A stretch of 64,000 nucleotides of DNA from Desulfitobacterium hafniense DCB-2 (GCF_000021925.1 NC_011830.1:2628501-2692500), one strand, 5' to 3'. Counted from the stretch's first letter, positions 52,095 to 61,641 are shown. Notes: generated from the letters alone by a model not told the origin. Numbers and translations: made by a program.

Positions 52095-53780
52095 TTGGGG
52101 AATGAGAAGGAGAGTACTACCTATGCCACAGGGGCGGCTCTTTTGCTGGATTCTTTGGTCCAGGAAGGAGTAGAGGTCATGTTTGGGTATCCCGGCGGAG
52201 CTGTTTTGCCCATCTATGATGCCCTGATCAACAGCCCGATCCGGCATCTGCTGCCCCGGCATGAGCAGACTGCCATTCATGCCGCCGACGCCTTTGCCCG
52301 GGTCAGCGGCAAAGTAGGGGTTTGCCTGGCCACTTCCGGGCCGGGAGCAACGAATTTAGTCACAGGGATTGCCAATGCCTATATGGATTCCATACCCGTT
52401 GTGATCTTAACCGGGCAAGTCCCCACCAGCCTTTTGGGGACGGATTCCTTCCAAGAGGTGGATATCACAGGGATTACCCTTCCCATCACCAAACATTCTT
52501 ATCTTGTCAAGGACCCGCGGCAGATCCCGCGGATTGTCAAGGAAGCTTTTTATATTGCCAGCACAGGACGTCCCGGCCCCGTCTTAATCGACTTGCCCAA
52601 AAACGTTCTGGCCGCAACGGATGTCCGCCCGGCCCCGGCGGAATTGAATCTGAAAAGCTATAAATACTTTACCAAGGGGAATGCCGGGCAGATCGAAGAA
52701 GCAGCCCGGGTCATCGCCCAATCCCAGCGGCCGGTTCTCTATGCCGGGGGAGGAGTGATCACGGCCGGAGCCAGTGAAATCCTTCAGCAAGTCGTGGAAA
52801 GGGCCAACCTTCCGGTGGTCACTACCCTGATGGGGATAGGAAGCCTGCCCACAAACCACCCCAATGTTTTGGGGATGGTAGGGATGCACGGAACCGTGAC
52901 GGCAAATTATGCAGTAGATGATTGTGATCTGCTGATTGCTATAGGGGTCCGCTTCGACGACCGGGTCACCAGCGGTTTAGGCCATCGTTTTGCCACGAAA
53001 GCCAAAATCATTCATATCGACATTGATCCCGCCGAAATCGGCAAAGTTGCAAGAACCAAGGTCCCCATTGTCGGCAATGCCAAATTGGTTTTGGAAGAGC
53101 TTCTCTCTAAAGTCAGCAAACCGGAAATTTCTCCTTGGTGGGAGCAAATCCGCTTGTGGCAGGAAGAAAAACTCAAGACCGATAATCCCAATCTTAATCC
53201 TCAGGTGATTATTGAGACCCTGGGCGAAATTGCCGGAGAAGAAACCATCGTCACCACCGATGTGGGCCAGCATCAGATGTGGGCTGCCCAAGGCTATCCG
53301 GTTCCAGCTCCCCGGCATTTTATCACCAGCGGCGGTCTGGGCACCATGGGTTTTGGATTGCCGGCAGCCCTCGGAGCTCAAGTCGCTGCTCCTGAAAGCA
53401 CCGTTTTTCTGGTTACAGGGGACGGCTCCTTCCAGATGAGCATTCAGGAGCTGGCTACCGCAGTACAATACCAGCTTCCGGTAAAGATTATCCTCATGAA
53501 TAACGGGGTTTTAGGTATGGTGCGCCAGCTGCAGATGGTCTTTTGCGATGAGCGTTATAGTCAGATTCAGCTTACCGCCAACCCTGATTTTATCAAGATT
53601 GCCGAAGCTTACGGCATTCGCGGAATTCGCGTTACGGAGACTTCCGAAGTCCGCAACGCTCTCTTGGAAGCTATTAATCATCCCGGTCCGGTTCTCATGG
53701 ATTTCATTATATCCGAAGATGAAGTGGTCTCCCCGATGGTTCCCCCAGGGAAGGGACTCACAGAAATGTTGGGGTGGTGA
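52095..53780 (+). CDS. ilvB: Acetolactate synthase, large subunit
   Basis: 561 residues from a TTG start (AAAGGAG ten bases before; no in-frame ATG nearby). ThDP enzyme: GYPGGAVLPIYDAL, RHEQTAIHAADAFAR with activating Glu, GDGSFQMS-N ThDP site and IILMNNGVLGMVRQ. First shared step of valine, leucine and isoleucine synthesis. The small subunit follows five bases later. Confidence 0.96.
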   Translation: MGNEKESTTYATGAALLLDSLVQEGVEVMFGYPGGAVLPIYDALINSPIRHLLPRHEQTAIHAADAFARVSGKVGVCLATSGPGATNLVTGIANAYMDSIPVVILTGQVPTSLLGTDSFQEVDITGITLPITKHSYLVKDPRQIPRIVKEAFYIASTGRPGPVLIDLPKNVLAATDVRPAPAELNLKSYKYFTKGNAGQIEEAARVIAQSQRPVLYAGGGVITAGASEILQQVVERANLPVVTTLMGIGSLPTNHPNVLGMVGMHGTVTANYAVDDCDLLIAIGVRFDDRVTSGLGHRFATKAKIIHIDIDPAEIGKVARTKVPIVGNAKLVLEELLSKVSKPEISPWWEQIRLWQEEKLKTDNPNLNPQVIIETLGEIAGEETIVTTDVGQHQMWAAQGYPVPAPRHFITSGGLGTMGFGLPAALGAQVAAPESTVFLVTGDGSFQMSIQELATAVQYQLPVKIILMNNGVLGMVRQLQMVFCDERYSQIQLTANPDFIKIAEAYGIRGIRVTETSEVRNALLEAINHPGPVLMDFIISEDEVVSPMVPPGKGLTEMLGW

Positions 53781-53785
53781 GGAAA

Positions 53786-54265
53786 ATGCTGCATACTTTA
53801 GCGGTTCTTGTCGAAAATAACCCTGGTGTATTGACCAGAGTGGCCGGATTGTTCGCCCGACGGGCCTACAATATCAACAGTCTCTCAGTGTGTCAGACGG
53901 AGCATCCCGGCATTTCCCGGATGACCATCGTCGTCGATGGGGATGATACAGTGATTGAGCAGGTTTCCAAACAGCTACATAAGCTGGTGGTGGTCCATAA
54001 AGTGACAGACCTGACCAACGAGACGGTGGTGGATCGGGAGCTGGCTTTAATCCGCATCAAGGTGAAAGCGGATACCCGCCTGGAAGTCCTGCAAATCGTG
54101 GACGTTTTCCGGGGCCGGGTAGTGGATATGGGACGAAGCAACCTGACCGTAGAACTCACCGGGGACGAAGAAAAAATCGATGCCTTCGTGAAAACCATAC
54201 GCCCCTTTGGGCTGATGGAACTGGTGAGGACTGGGAAGATTGCTATAACCCGTTTGGAAAGCTAA
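53786..54265 (+). CDS. ilvN: Acetolactate synthase, small (regulatory) subunit
   Basis: 159 residues from ATG 53786. N-terminal ACT domain LAVLVENNPGVLTRVAGLFA, RRAYNINSLSV, then the C-terminal IlvN/IlvH domain. Gives valine feedback. Tight coupling with ilvB. Confidence 0.95.
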   Translation: MLHTLAVLVENNPGVLTRVAGLFARRAYNINSLSVCQTEHPGISRMTIVVDGDDTVIEQVSKQLHKLVVVHKVTDLTNETVVDRELALIRIKVKADTRLEVLQIVDVFRGRVVDMGRSNLTVELTGDEEKIDAFVKTIRPFGLMELVRTGKIAITRLES

Positions 54266-54496
54266 TCAGACTGTCTTTATCTAAATATTTCTAATATACA
54301 GAGTTGTTATAAAACCGCCTAAGTTGCCGTTTTCTGTTGTACAACAGGATTCTTTGTGCTATCATGAGATAGTACATCACATCCGTACATTTCACTATTT
54401 TAGAAATGCGGCTTAGGCTGGCAAAACATTATATTAATAAGGTAATCCTCAGGTTAAAAGGTAATCTTCAGGGGATTCAAAAAGGAGCGTTTTATC
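54266..54496 (+). promoter_or_regulatory. Leader-like gap before ilvC
   Basis: 230 bp with a 14-bp palindrome CTGTTGTACAACAG at 54334-54347 and GCCTAAG (54317-54323) able to pair with CTTAGGC (54412-54418). A separate promoter or processing site is possible. No conserved riboswitch core seen. Confidence 0.35.
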
Positions 54497-55498
54497 ATGG
54501 CAAAAATGTATTATGATTCTGATGCAAGCTTGGAATTACTCCAAGGCAAAACCATTGCAGTGATGGGTTATGGGAGCCAAGGTCATGCTCAGGCTCAGAA
54601 CTTAAAAGATTCCGGTCTCAATGTGGTCATCGGTCTTCGTGCCGATTCCCGCCGCTGGAAACAAGCTGAAGCAGCCGGTTTGAAAGTTGCAACTGTGGCT
54701 GAAGCTGCAGCTCAGGCCGATCTGATTCAGATCCTTCTCCCTGATGAGCGCCAGGCCTCCGTCTATGAGAAAGAAATCAAACCCCATCTTACAGCAGGCA
54801 AATGCTTGGTGTTCTCCCACGGCTTTAATATTCATTTTGGTCAGATTGTACCTCCCGCTGATGTGGATGTTTTCATGGTCGCTCCCAAAAGCCCCGGACA
54901 TCTGGTGCGTAGAACCTATGAAGAAGGAGCCGGCGTACCCGGATTGATAGCCGTTCACCAGGATGCCAGCGGCCGTGCTTATGATCTGGCCTTGGCTTAT
55001 GCCAAAGGAATCGGCTGTACCCGGGCCGGAGTTCTGGAGACCACCTTCAAGGAAGAAACGGAAACCGACCTCTTTGGTGAGCAGGCCGTACTTTGCGGCG
55101 GGGTATCCGAATTGATCCGAGCAGGCTTTGATACCTTAGTGGAAGCCGGCTACCAGCCGGAGAGCGCTTATTTTGAGTGCTTGCATGAATTGAAGCTGAT
55201 TGTCGACCTCATCTATGAAGGCGGCATCAGCCGGATGCGTTATTCCATCTCCGACACCGCTGAGTATGGGGATATGATGATCGGTAAACGCATCATCACC
55301 GATGAAACCCGCAAAGAAATGAAAAAAGTCCTGGCGGAAATCCAGGATGGCACCTTTGCCAAGAACTGGCTCTTAGAGAACCAAATCAACCGCCCCTCCT
55401 TCAATGCTATCGAGCGTAAAGACGCCGAGCATCCTATCGAAAAAGTGGGAGCTGAGCTTCGTGCCATGATGCCCTTTATTAAGAAGCCCGGTGAATAA
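54497..55498 (+). CDS. ilvC: Ketol-acid reductoisomerase (class I)
   Basis: 333 residues. NAD(P) loop MGYGSQGHAQAQNLKDSG, AGVLETTFKEETETDLFGEQ and the C-terminal helical domain (YSISDTAEYGD). Makes the dihydroxy acid used by IlvD. Confidence 0.97.
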   Translation: MAKMYYDSDASLELLQGKTIAVMGYGSQGHAQAQNLKDSGLNVVIGLRADSRRWKQAEAAGLKVATVAEAAAQADLIQILLPDERQASVYEKEIKPHLTAGKCLVFSHGFNIHFGQIVPPADVDVFMVAPKSPGHLVRRTYEEGAGVPGLIAVHQDASGRAYDLALAYAKGIGCTRAGVLETTFKEETETDLFGEQAVLCGGVSELIRAGFDTLVEAGYQPESAYFECLHELKLIVDLIYEGGISRMRYSISDTAEYGDMMIGKRIITDETRKEMKKVLAEIQDGTFAKNWLLENQINRPSFNAIERKDAEHPIEKVGAELRAMMPFIKKPGE

Positions 55499-55670
55499 TC
55501 CTACATGAATCTCGTTCGGGGGAAAGTCTCCTTCAGCGACCCGGACCTTTAGCCGTCTCCCACCCCAACCACCACAGCTCACCTTTCTCCCGGAAAGAGT
55601 TTGACCCGACCCACGGAGCGTTACGAAATTTATTTGCTCATTGCATCAAACTTGTTTATCAGATAATGAC

Positions 55671-55700
55671 ATGCGCTTTGTTTGTAATGACAAAGCGCAT
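55671..55700 (+). promoter_or_regulatory. Hairpin before leuC
   Basis: 11-bp perfect stem ATGCGCTTTGT/ACAAAGCGCAT without a T-run, 24 bp before leuC. In the gap 55499-55723 where leuA could be expected there is no ORF. Confidence 0.4.
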
Positions 55701-55723
55701 GGTTCTATATAAGAGGAAAGGAA

Positions 55724-56998
55724 ATGAGAGATATGGCAATGACCATCACTGAGAAAATTCTTGCCGAGCATGCCGGTCTGGATAAGGTGGTACCCGGTCA
55801 ATTGATTACTGCCCAGCTGGATCTGGCCTTGGCCAATGATATAACCGGCCCGGTCTCCATCCGGGAATTTGAGAAGTTCGGTGTGGAAACCGTTTGGGAT
55901 AAGACCAAGGTCGCCTTGGTTCCCGACCACTTTACCCCCAACAAAGACATCGCTTCTGCAGAATTAAGCAAAGCTTTAAGAGAATTTGCAAAAAAACAAG
56001 GGATTGTTCATTATTGGGAGCAGGGAAGAGTGGGTGTTGAGCACTGTCTTCTTCCTGAGCAAGGCGTGACCCTGCCCGGTGATGTGATCATCGGTGCCGA
56101 TTCCCATACCTGCACCTACGGCGCTTTGGGTGCTTTTGCAACAGGAGTGGGCAGCACAGATTTAGCCGCCGGCATGGCTACCGGGGAAGCCTGGTTCAGA
56201 ATTCCGGAATCCATAAAATTCATATTTAAAGGAACGAACTTCCAGCCCTGGGTCAGCGGTAAAGATTTGATTCTTTACACCATCGGCAAAATCGGGGTGG
56301 ACGGCGCCCGCTATCGGTCTATGGAATTCACTGGGGAAGGTATCGCCGCCTTGTCCATGGACGGCCGTTTAACCATGTGCAATATGGCTGTGGAAGCGGG
56401 AGCCAAGAACGGGATTATCCCGCCCGATGAAAAGACCCTGGCTTATGTGAATGAACGGGCCAAACGCCCCTATAAAGTCTATCACAGCGATCCCGATGCT
56501 CAGTATGTGGAAGTCTATGAATGGGATGTGGCAGATATTCCTTTGCAAGTGGCTTTTCCTCATCTGCCGGAGAACGCCAAACCCGTCAGTGAAGGGAAAG
56601 GAATTAAAATCGATCAAGTGGTCATCGGTTCCTGTACTAATGGCCGTCTGGAAGATATGCAAGTGGCGGCACAGATCCTCAAGGGCCAAAAAGTCCATGG
56701 GGATGTACGCTTAATTGTCATACCTGGAACTCAGGATATTTATAAGCAAGCCATGCAGGAAGGACTGATCGATATCTTTATCGATGCGGGGGCTGTGGTC
56801 AGCACTCCTACCTGCGGACCTTGCTTGGGCGGATATATGGGAATTCTGGCCAAAGGGGAGCGGGCGCTTTCCACCACCAACCGGAACTTTGTCGGACGGA
56901 TGGGACATCCGGAAAGTGAGGTCTACCTGTCCGGACCGGCTGTGGCGGCAGCATCGGCAGTAACCGGGGAAATCTCACATCCAGAGGAGGTATTATAA
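55724..56998 (+). CDS. leuC: 3-isopropylmalate dehydratase, large subunit
   Basis: 424 residues (archaeal/Clostridial short form of the aconitase superfamily). GADSHTCTYGALGAFATGVG, VVIGSCTNGRLEDMQ and TPTCGPCLGGYMG carry the Cys ligands of the 4Fe-4S cluster. Works with LeuD; stop overlaps its start. Confidence 0.95.
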   Translation: MRDMAMTITEKILAEHAGLDKVVPGQLITAQLDLALANDITGPVSIREFEKFGVETVWDKTKVALVPDHFTPNKDIASAELSKALREFAKKQGIVHYWEQGRVGVEHCLLPEQGVTLPGDVIIGADSHTCTYGALGAFATGVGSTDLAAGMATGEAWFRIPESIKFIFKGTNFQPWVSGKDLILYTIGKIGVDGARYRSMEFTGEGIAALSMDGRLTMCNMAVEAGAKNGIIPPDEKTLAYVNERAKRPYKVYHSDPDAQYVEVYEWDVADIPLQVAFPHLPENAKPVSEGKGIKIDQVVIGSCTNGRLEDMQVAAQILKGQKVHGDVRLIVIPGTQDIYKQAMQEGLIDIFIDAGAVVSTPTCGPCLGGYMGILAKGERALSTTNRNFVGRMGHPESEVYLSGPAVAAASAVTGEISHPEEVL

Positions 56999-57486
56999 TG
57001 GCCAAAGCCTGGAAATTCGGAGATGATATCGACACCGATGTCATTATACCGGCACGCTATCTAAATCAAAACACTCCCGAGCATTTAGCGGCTCATTGCA
57101 TGGAAGATGCCGACGCCAATTTTGCTAAAGAAGTAAAGTCCGGCGATGTGATCATCGGCGGCAAAAACTTTGGCTGCGGTTCTTCCCGGGAGCATGCTCC
57201 GGTAGCCATTAAGGCAGCGGGGGTGAAGGCAGTCATCGCCGATTCTTATGCCCGGATTTTTTACCGGAACTCCCTGAACATTGGTATGCCTATTCTGGAA
57301 TGCCCCGAGGCAGTTCAAGGAATTGAAGCAGGGGATGAGGTCTCTGTGGATTTGGAGACCGGAAAGATCGTCAATCTGACCAGAAATACTGAGTTTGAAG
57401 CCCGGCCTTTCCCACCCTTTATGCAGGATCTGATCAAAGCAGGGGGACTTATTCCATATGTGAAGGGGAGACAAGAACATGCCTAA
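56998..57486 (+). CDS. leuD: 3-isopropylmalate dehydratase, small subunit
   Basis: 162 residues. WKFGDDIDTDVIIPARYLN and FGCGSSREHAPVAIKAAGVK are standard LeuD motifs. GGAGG lies at the end of leuC. Confidence 0.96.
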   Translation: MAKAWKFGDDIDTDVIIPARYLNQNTPEHLAAHCMEDADANFAKEVKSGDVIIGGKNFGCGSSREHAPVAIKAAGVKAVIADSYARIFYRNSLNIGMPILECPEAVQGIEAGDEVSVDLETGKIVNLTRNTEFEARPFPPFMQDLIKAGGLIPYVKGRQEHA

Positions 57487-58537
57487 AATTGCAGTATTGC
57501 CCGGCGATGGCATCGGGCAGGAAATTATTCCCCAGGCCGTACGGGTGCTGAAAGCAGTCTTGGCTGAAACGGATGCTGAATTTGAGTTTCAGGACTATCC
57601 CATAGGGGGAGCGGCCATCGAATTGGTGGGGAAAGCCTTGCCGGATGAGACCTTGCAGGGTTGCCGGGAAGCTGACGCGGTTCTGTTAGGTGCCGTAGGG
57701 GGACATCAATGGGATCATCTCCCTGCCTCGGAACGTCCGGAAACAGCGGCTCTTTTAGGCCTGCGCAAAGGGCTGAACTTCTATGCCAATATCCGCCCTG
57801 TGCGCATGATTCCCAGCCTGTTGGCCACTTCTACCCTTAAAGAGAACGTGCTGGACGGGGTGGATATGGTGGTTATCCGGGAATTGACCGGAGGGGTTTA
57901 TTTCGGGGAAAAAGGCCGTTCAGATAACCCTCGTTCAGCATACGATAAGATGACCTATTCAGAAGAAGAGATTCGGCGCATCCTGATCCAAGGCTTTGAG
58001 ACAGCTATGCTCCGCAGCAAAAAGCTTTGCTCCGTGGATAAGGCCAATGTTCTGGAAACCTCCCGCCTTTGGAGAGAGATAGCCAATGAATTAGCTAAAG
58101 AGTATCCTGAAGTGGAGCTCACGCATATGTATGTGGATAATGCGGCCATGCAATTGGTCCGCAACCCCAAGCAATTCGATGTCATCGTCACGGAGAACAT
58201 GTTCGGGGATATTCTCACCGATCTGGCCTCCATGTTGGGCGGCTCCATCGGTATGCTCTCCTCAGCAAGCTTGAGCGGCACCCAGGGGATGTATGAACCG
58301 GCTCATGGTTCTGCCCCCGATATCGCCGGTAAGAACCTGGCTAATCCTCTGGCCACTATTCTTTCCGCAGCTTTGATGCTTCGCTATTCTTTTGGTATGG
58401 AGGCCGAAGCATTACGCATTGAGAGCGCTGTGGAAAAGGTCCTGGAGCAAGGGTATCGGACTGGGGATCTGGCCCAGGCAGGGGATAAGGTTGTGGGAAC
58501 GATAGAGATGGGCGATGCAGTGCTGGCTGCACTGTAA
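57479..58537 (+). CDS. leuB: 3-isopropylmalate dehydrogenase
   Basis: 352 residues. LPGDGIGQEIIPQAVRVL, GAVGGHQWDH, RELTGGVYFGEK, MYVDNAAMQLV, EPAHGSAPDIAGK. Overlaps leuD by 8 bp. Last gene of the operon. Confidence 0.97.
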   Translation: MPKIAVLPGDGIGQEIIPQAVRVLKAVLAETDAEFEFQDYPIGGAAIELVGKALPDETLQGCREADAVLLGAVGGHQWDHLPASERPETAALLGLRKGLNFYANIRPVRMIPSLLATSTLKENVLDGVDMVVIRELTGGVYFGEKGRSDNPRSAYDKMTYSEEEIRRILIQGFETAMLRSKKLCSVDKANVLETSRLWREIANELAKEYPEVELTHMYVDNAAMQLVRNPKQFDVIVTENMFGDILTDLASMLGGSIGMLSSASLSGTQGMYEPAHGSAPDIAGKNLANPLATILSAALMLRYSFGMEAEALRIESAVEKVLEQGYRTGDLAQAGDKVVGTIEMGDAVLAAL

Positions 58538-58618
58538 AGCTTATTTAGTACCTTTTGCCGACAAAGAAGTTATAAAACAAACTTCCATATCTCCATATCA
58601 ATATAATATGCTCACCGC

Positions 58619-58649
58619 AAAGCCCCAGGGTCATTATCCCTGGGGCTTT
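58619..58649 (+). terminator. Terminator of the ilv-leu operon
   Basis: 12-bp stem AAAGCCCCAGGG/CCCTGGGGCTTT with a T-rich tail. Confidence 0.9.
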
Positions 58650-58701
58650 CGTTTACCCCGGTTCGCTTGTGCTTCGTCCGTCGTTGGCCCCTTAGCTTCA
58701 T

Positions 58702-60090
58702 TTACATGCGCATAGCCATGGGGAGGATAAACAGACCGACATTGACAATCCCCAGAATAACACTTAGTACCGCGAAAGGCATAAAGCTGGCAAAAGTTTT
58801 TCCTTCTGCTGCAAAATTGTATTTCGAGATTCGGTAAGCTGTATAGATTGATCCCAGGGTACCCAGTCCAATTAAACCAAACTGAAGTATTTGAATGGTT
58901 GAATTACTGAAGATAGCAGCTGAAGCACCGTGAGTTTCAACTCCGAATAAGGCCAGGAAGGTGAAGAGGATCGACTTGCCTTCAGCCAGAAGATGAAACA
59001 GATTGTGGGCAATGTGCCCGGCCAGATCCAATGGTATCAGAGAATAGCCAAAGATAGCAAAGTTTTGGATAGTGCTTTTCTTGTTGGAGAGTTTAGCAAA
59101 GTAGCTGCTGGCAAATAATGCAAATACCGGAATGGCCATAGCAATAATAAAGGTGATGGTAAAGGTTACAAAGTAATTATCTGTTCCAACAAAGTTCTCC
59201 AGGGAAGCAAGCATCTTTTCCCAGACTTCCAGCATGGTAATATTCTGTACAAAAACAATTCCCATAATGATAATGGCTAAGAAAGATTCTTCAAATTTGG
59301 GTTTTTTAATAAACCATAATCCTTTGGTCGGGACACGGGTACTTAATTGAATCGAATCATTGGGACAGGTTTTAATACAATTGGCACAGAGATTGCATCT
59401 TGCCATGCTATCCATGGTACGGGGAAATTCAAACATGGGGCAGCCGGCAACTTTGCCATTTCCCTTGTAACAGGATTGAGTCGTACATTGTGCACACTTT
59501 TCAGGAGTAGCATGAAGCTCAAGGGAACCCGACCGCGCATAGTTACCCGATAAGCCCCCGAGAAAACACAGATATCTGCACCAGGTACGGCGTTCGAAGA
59601 ACGCTCCGCTGATTATCACACCCGTTGTGATGATCAGTAACAGTACACCCGAACCCCTGGGGCTCTCAACGACCCCAAAGGTATGGTCCGCCCATGTGAT
59701 TAGTATAAAGAAAATATCAATCAGCCATATGCCATATTTCTTTAAAAATTTAGGAACAGGACGGTTATTGCCGACAAACTTTTGTATCCAGTCGCTTACA
59801 GTGGCGAAGGGGCAAATTGCACACCAAAAACGTCCCAGAAGCAAGAAAATAATCGGAATCAGCGGCCACCAGAGTACCCAGGTTCCTGCCGTGCCGAAAT
59901 TATCATGGGCTGAACCTGGTCCGGCCATGAGCTCAAAAACAATAAGTGCAAAAACGAATAAAACCGGCCACTGAATGATTCCTGGAAACCACCGGCTCTT
60001 AAGCATAGCTTTGATCACCCTATTATCAAGCAAATTCTTTTTGGGTGAATCCGGATGTCTGACTGGATCTGCTTTTTTAATGACTGCCAT
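58702..60090 (-). CDS. Membrane polyferredoxin of the NapH/NosR type
   Basis: 462 residues from ATG 60090 (AAAGGAG upstream). About 10 membrane helices, with motifs RFWCAICPFATVSD and RTWCRYLCFLGGL (Cys-x3-Cys pairs as in NapH/NosR), then two ferredoxin-like clusters in a cytoplasmic loop (CAQCTTQSC, then CNLCANCIKTCPNDSI). Such proteins pass electrons from the quinol pool to reductases. No reductase gene is adjacent; the partner is the small protein upstream. Confidence 0.8.
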   Translation of the reverse strand: MAVIKKADPVRHPDSPKKNLLDNRVIKAMLKSRWFPGIIQWPVLFVFALIVFELMAGPGSAHDNFGTAGTWVLWWPLIPIIFLLLGRFWCAICPFATVSDWIQKFVGNNRPVPKFLKKYGIWLIDIFFILITWADHTFGVVESPRGSGVLLLIITTGVIISGAFFERRTWCRYLCFLGGLSGNYARSGSLELHATPEKCAQCTTQSCYKGNGKVAGCPMFEFPRTMDSMARCNLCANCIKTCPNDSIQLSTRVPTKGLWFIKKPKFEESFLAIIIMGIVFVQNITMLEVWEKMLASLENFVGTDNYFVTFTITFIIAMAIPVFALFASSYFAKLSNKKSTIQNFAIFGYSLIPLDLAGHIAHNLFHLLAEGKSILFTFLALFGVETHGASAAIFSNSTIQILQFGLIGLGTLGSIYTAYRISKYNFAAEGKTFASFMPFAVLSVILGIVNVGLFILPMAMRM

Positions 60091-60123
60091 CAATTTTACT
60101 CCTTTACCGAGAAAATTTATCAC

Positions 60124-60573
60124 CTATTTCATAAACTTGAGAATTCCCGCGCTGACAATAACAAGTGAGTTAATGCCTAAAAAGCCCCAAACCACAGGCC
60201 AATTAACCCCTGCCGGCTCCTCTTCACCGTGTTCCTTGCCTTGAGTCTTTTCCGACTGGCCATGTCCGTCTTCCTCAGCTTTTTGCCCGCCTTCCTGCAC
60301 ATCCGGCTTATCCATATCCATGTCATGTGAGGTTTCATTTAAGTCTATCTCCGTTGAATTGCTATCCATTGAACCGCCTTTCATACCGGCCATTCCCACG
60401 GTAATATGGCCATTTGCTTCAGTCGGGGATTGAGCTTGTGCTGCTGTTTGCGCGACAATTTGTACTGTGCTTTGACTTGCCGCAGAAGTCACTTCATCAG
60501 CTATGGCTACAGAGGCAAATGGAAACAACAGCACTAAGCTTATCCCTCCAATCAGAATCTTTTTTTTCTTCAA
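60124..60573 (-). CDS. Small exported protein with a metal-ligand-rich linker
   Basis: 149 residues. N-terminal signal sequence (KKKKILIGGISLVLLFPF), a long hydrophilic linker (about 28-120) rich in Met, His, Asp and Glu (NETSHDMDMDKPD), and a C-terminal membrane helix. 33 bp before the polyferredoxin gene, so they probably form one complex or operon. The ligand-rich part may bind copper or another metal, which is inference. Confidence 0.7.
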   Translation of the reverse strand: MKKKKILIGGISLVLLFPFASVAIADEVTSAASQSTVQIVAQTAAQAQSPTEANGHITVGMAGMKGGSMDSNSTEIDLNETSHDMDMDKPDVQEGGQKAEEDGHGQSEKTQGKEHGEEEPAGVNWPVVWGFLGINSLVIVSAGILKFMK

Positions 60574-61316
60574 AACTAATTCCTCCGATCAAAATAATAG
60601 GAAATACAATGGAATTTTATCTTAATAATTTGATTTTCTTGTAAATATCCTATGATTTTTTAATGAAGAGAGATATGATGACAAAAACCAGGAATAAATA
60701 CTTAAGCTGCGTGATGCAAGACGCATTCAATGACATGGAGGTTTGCCAATTATGGTTTTTATTGGCTAAGTGGACTTGAATATTTCATCCGCTAAAAGCA
60801 CATTATAATGTCGAAGGGTACGTAATGGTTGAGCCAAGATTTATATGTGCTTCATAATCGGGGTATATATGAGTCGGTCAAAGATGATTTATAGGCGTCC
60901 GTTTATAAATTGTCGGAGAGAAGATTCTTGTGGGTAGGGAAAAGCTTTTAGCTAGTCGATTAACCTTGATTATCTAGGGGTTCCAACTTATCTGCTTGGG
61001 TCGAGCTAAGATTGTGCTGGGTTTTGGAAGATTTTTTATATATAGAGATACACTCCAAAGGTGCATTGCTATATGTAAATTTTTCGGTCTACTTTAGCCG
61101 TAAGGTTAAAGCAGGCTGGGTAGATATCCAGTATGGTCGAACGAACCATCATTTGGGGTGGCGATTCTGCTTAGCCATAGTCGCAAGATTATGTTTGGGT
61201 AATAAGTTATCTCACTTGGTGCAAGGTAGATCATTGCGTGCTCTTCTTAAAACCTTTTCCATTCTATCTAATTAGACATGGGGAGGGTTATTTATTTGCT
61301 CAATCTGGAGGGTTGA
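60574..61316. other. Long AT-rich intergenic region
   Basis: Over 700 bp in which I see no supportable gene. Open frames such as 61012-61275 on the plus strand have no ribosome site and no recognisable family. Confidence 0.4.
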
Positions 61317-61367
61317 ATGAACGAATTTAGGAATACTGATGATGAATTTGAAAAGGGAGGGATTTAG
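61317..61367 (+). CDS. Tiny ORF 1 (16 residues, mostly acidic)
   Basis: MNEFRNTDDEFEKGGI, with GGAGGG seven bases before the ATG. The GGGAGG that serves the next ORF lies inside its last codons, and its stop TAG is one base before the next ATG, a coupled arrangement. Confidence 0.45.
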   Translation: MNEFRNTDDEFEKGGI

Positions 61368-61368
61368 G

Positions 61369-61440
61369 ATGAGCGACAAAAGTAAGAAAACCAAAAAGAA
61401 TGCCAAGCAATCGGAAAAACAAAATAATTCAGGAGAGTAG
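61369..61440 (+). CDS. Tiny ORF 2 (23 residues, very basic)
   Basis: The peptide begins MSDKSKKTKKNAKQSEKQ and ends NNSGE. GGGAGG lies at 61355-61360. A strong hairpin follows 45 bases after the stop, so the pair looks like a complete short transcript. Not recognised as any family. Confidence 0.5.
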   Translation: MSDKSKKTKKNAKQSEKQNNSGE

Positions 61441-61484
61441 TCAAATCTTACTCTAAAAACAAATACTCCATAGTCCCCGCTGCA

Positions 61485-61522
61485 TGTCCCAGAGCGCGAC
61501 AACGTTGTCGTGTTTTGGGACA
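61485..61522 (+). terminator. Terminator-like hairpin after the tiny ORFs
   Basis: Imperfect 19-bp stem from TGTCCCAGAGCGCGACAAC to GTTGTCGTGTTTTGGGACA with almost no loop. It has no long T-run. Confidence 0.65.
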
Positions 61523-61578
61523 TCTTAGTATGAGCTCATTAAGGTGTTTTTCCTACAAATATATGTTAGCTATTGATT

Positions 61579-61623
61579 TTATTACGTTTAGTGATATAAT
61601 TCATATTACAGTAAACGTAATAA
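61579..61623 (+). promoter_or_regulatory. padR promoter with flanking 12-bp inverted repeat
   Basis: TTATTACGTTTA (61579-61590) and TAAACGTAATAA (61612-61623) are perfect inverted copies enclosing the -10 box TATAAT (61595-61600). This is the expected layout of a self-binding repressor. Confidence 0.75.
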
Positions 61624-61641
61624 GGACGGGGAGCGATTTCT

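Noticed and set aside
61012..61275. 87-codon open frame before the tiny ORFs
   Set aside because: No ribosome site, unlikely amino acid composition, no recognisable family.
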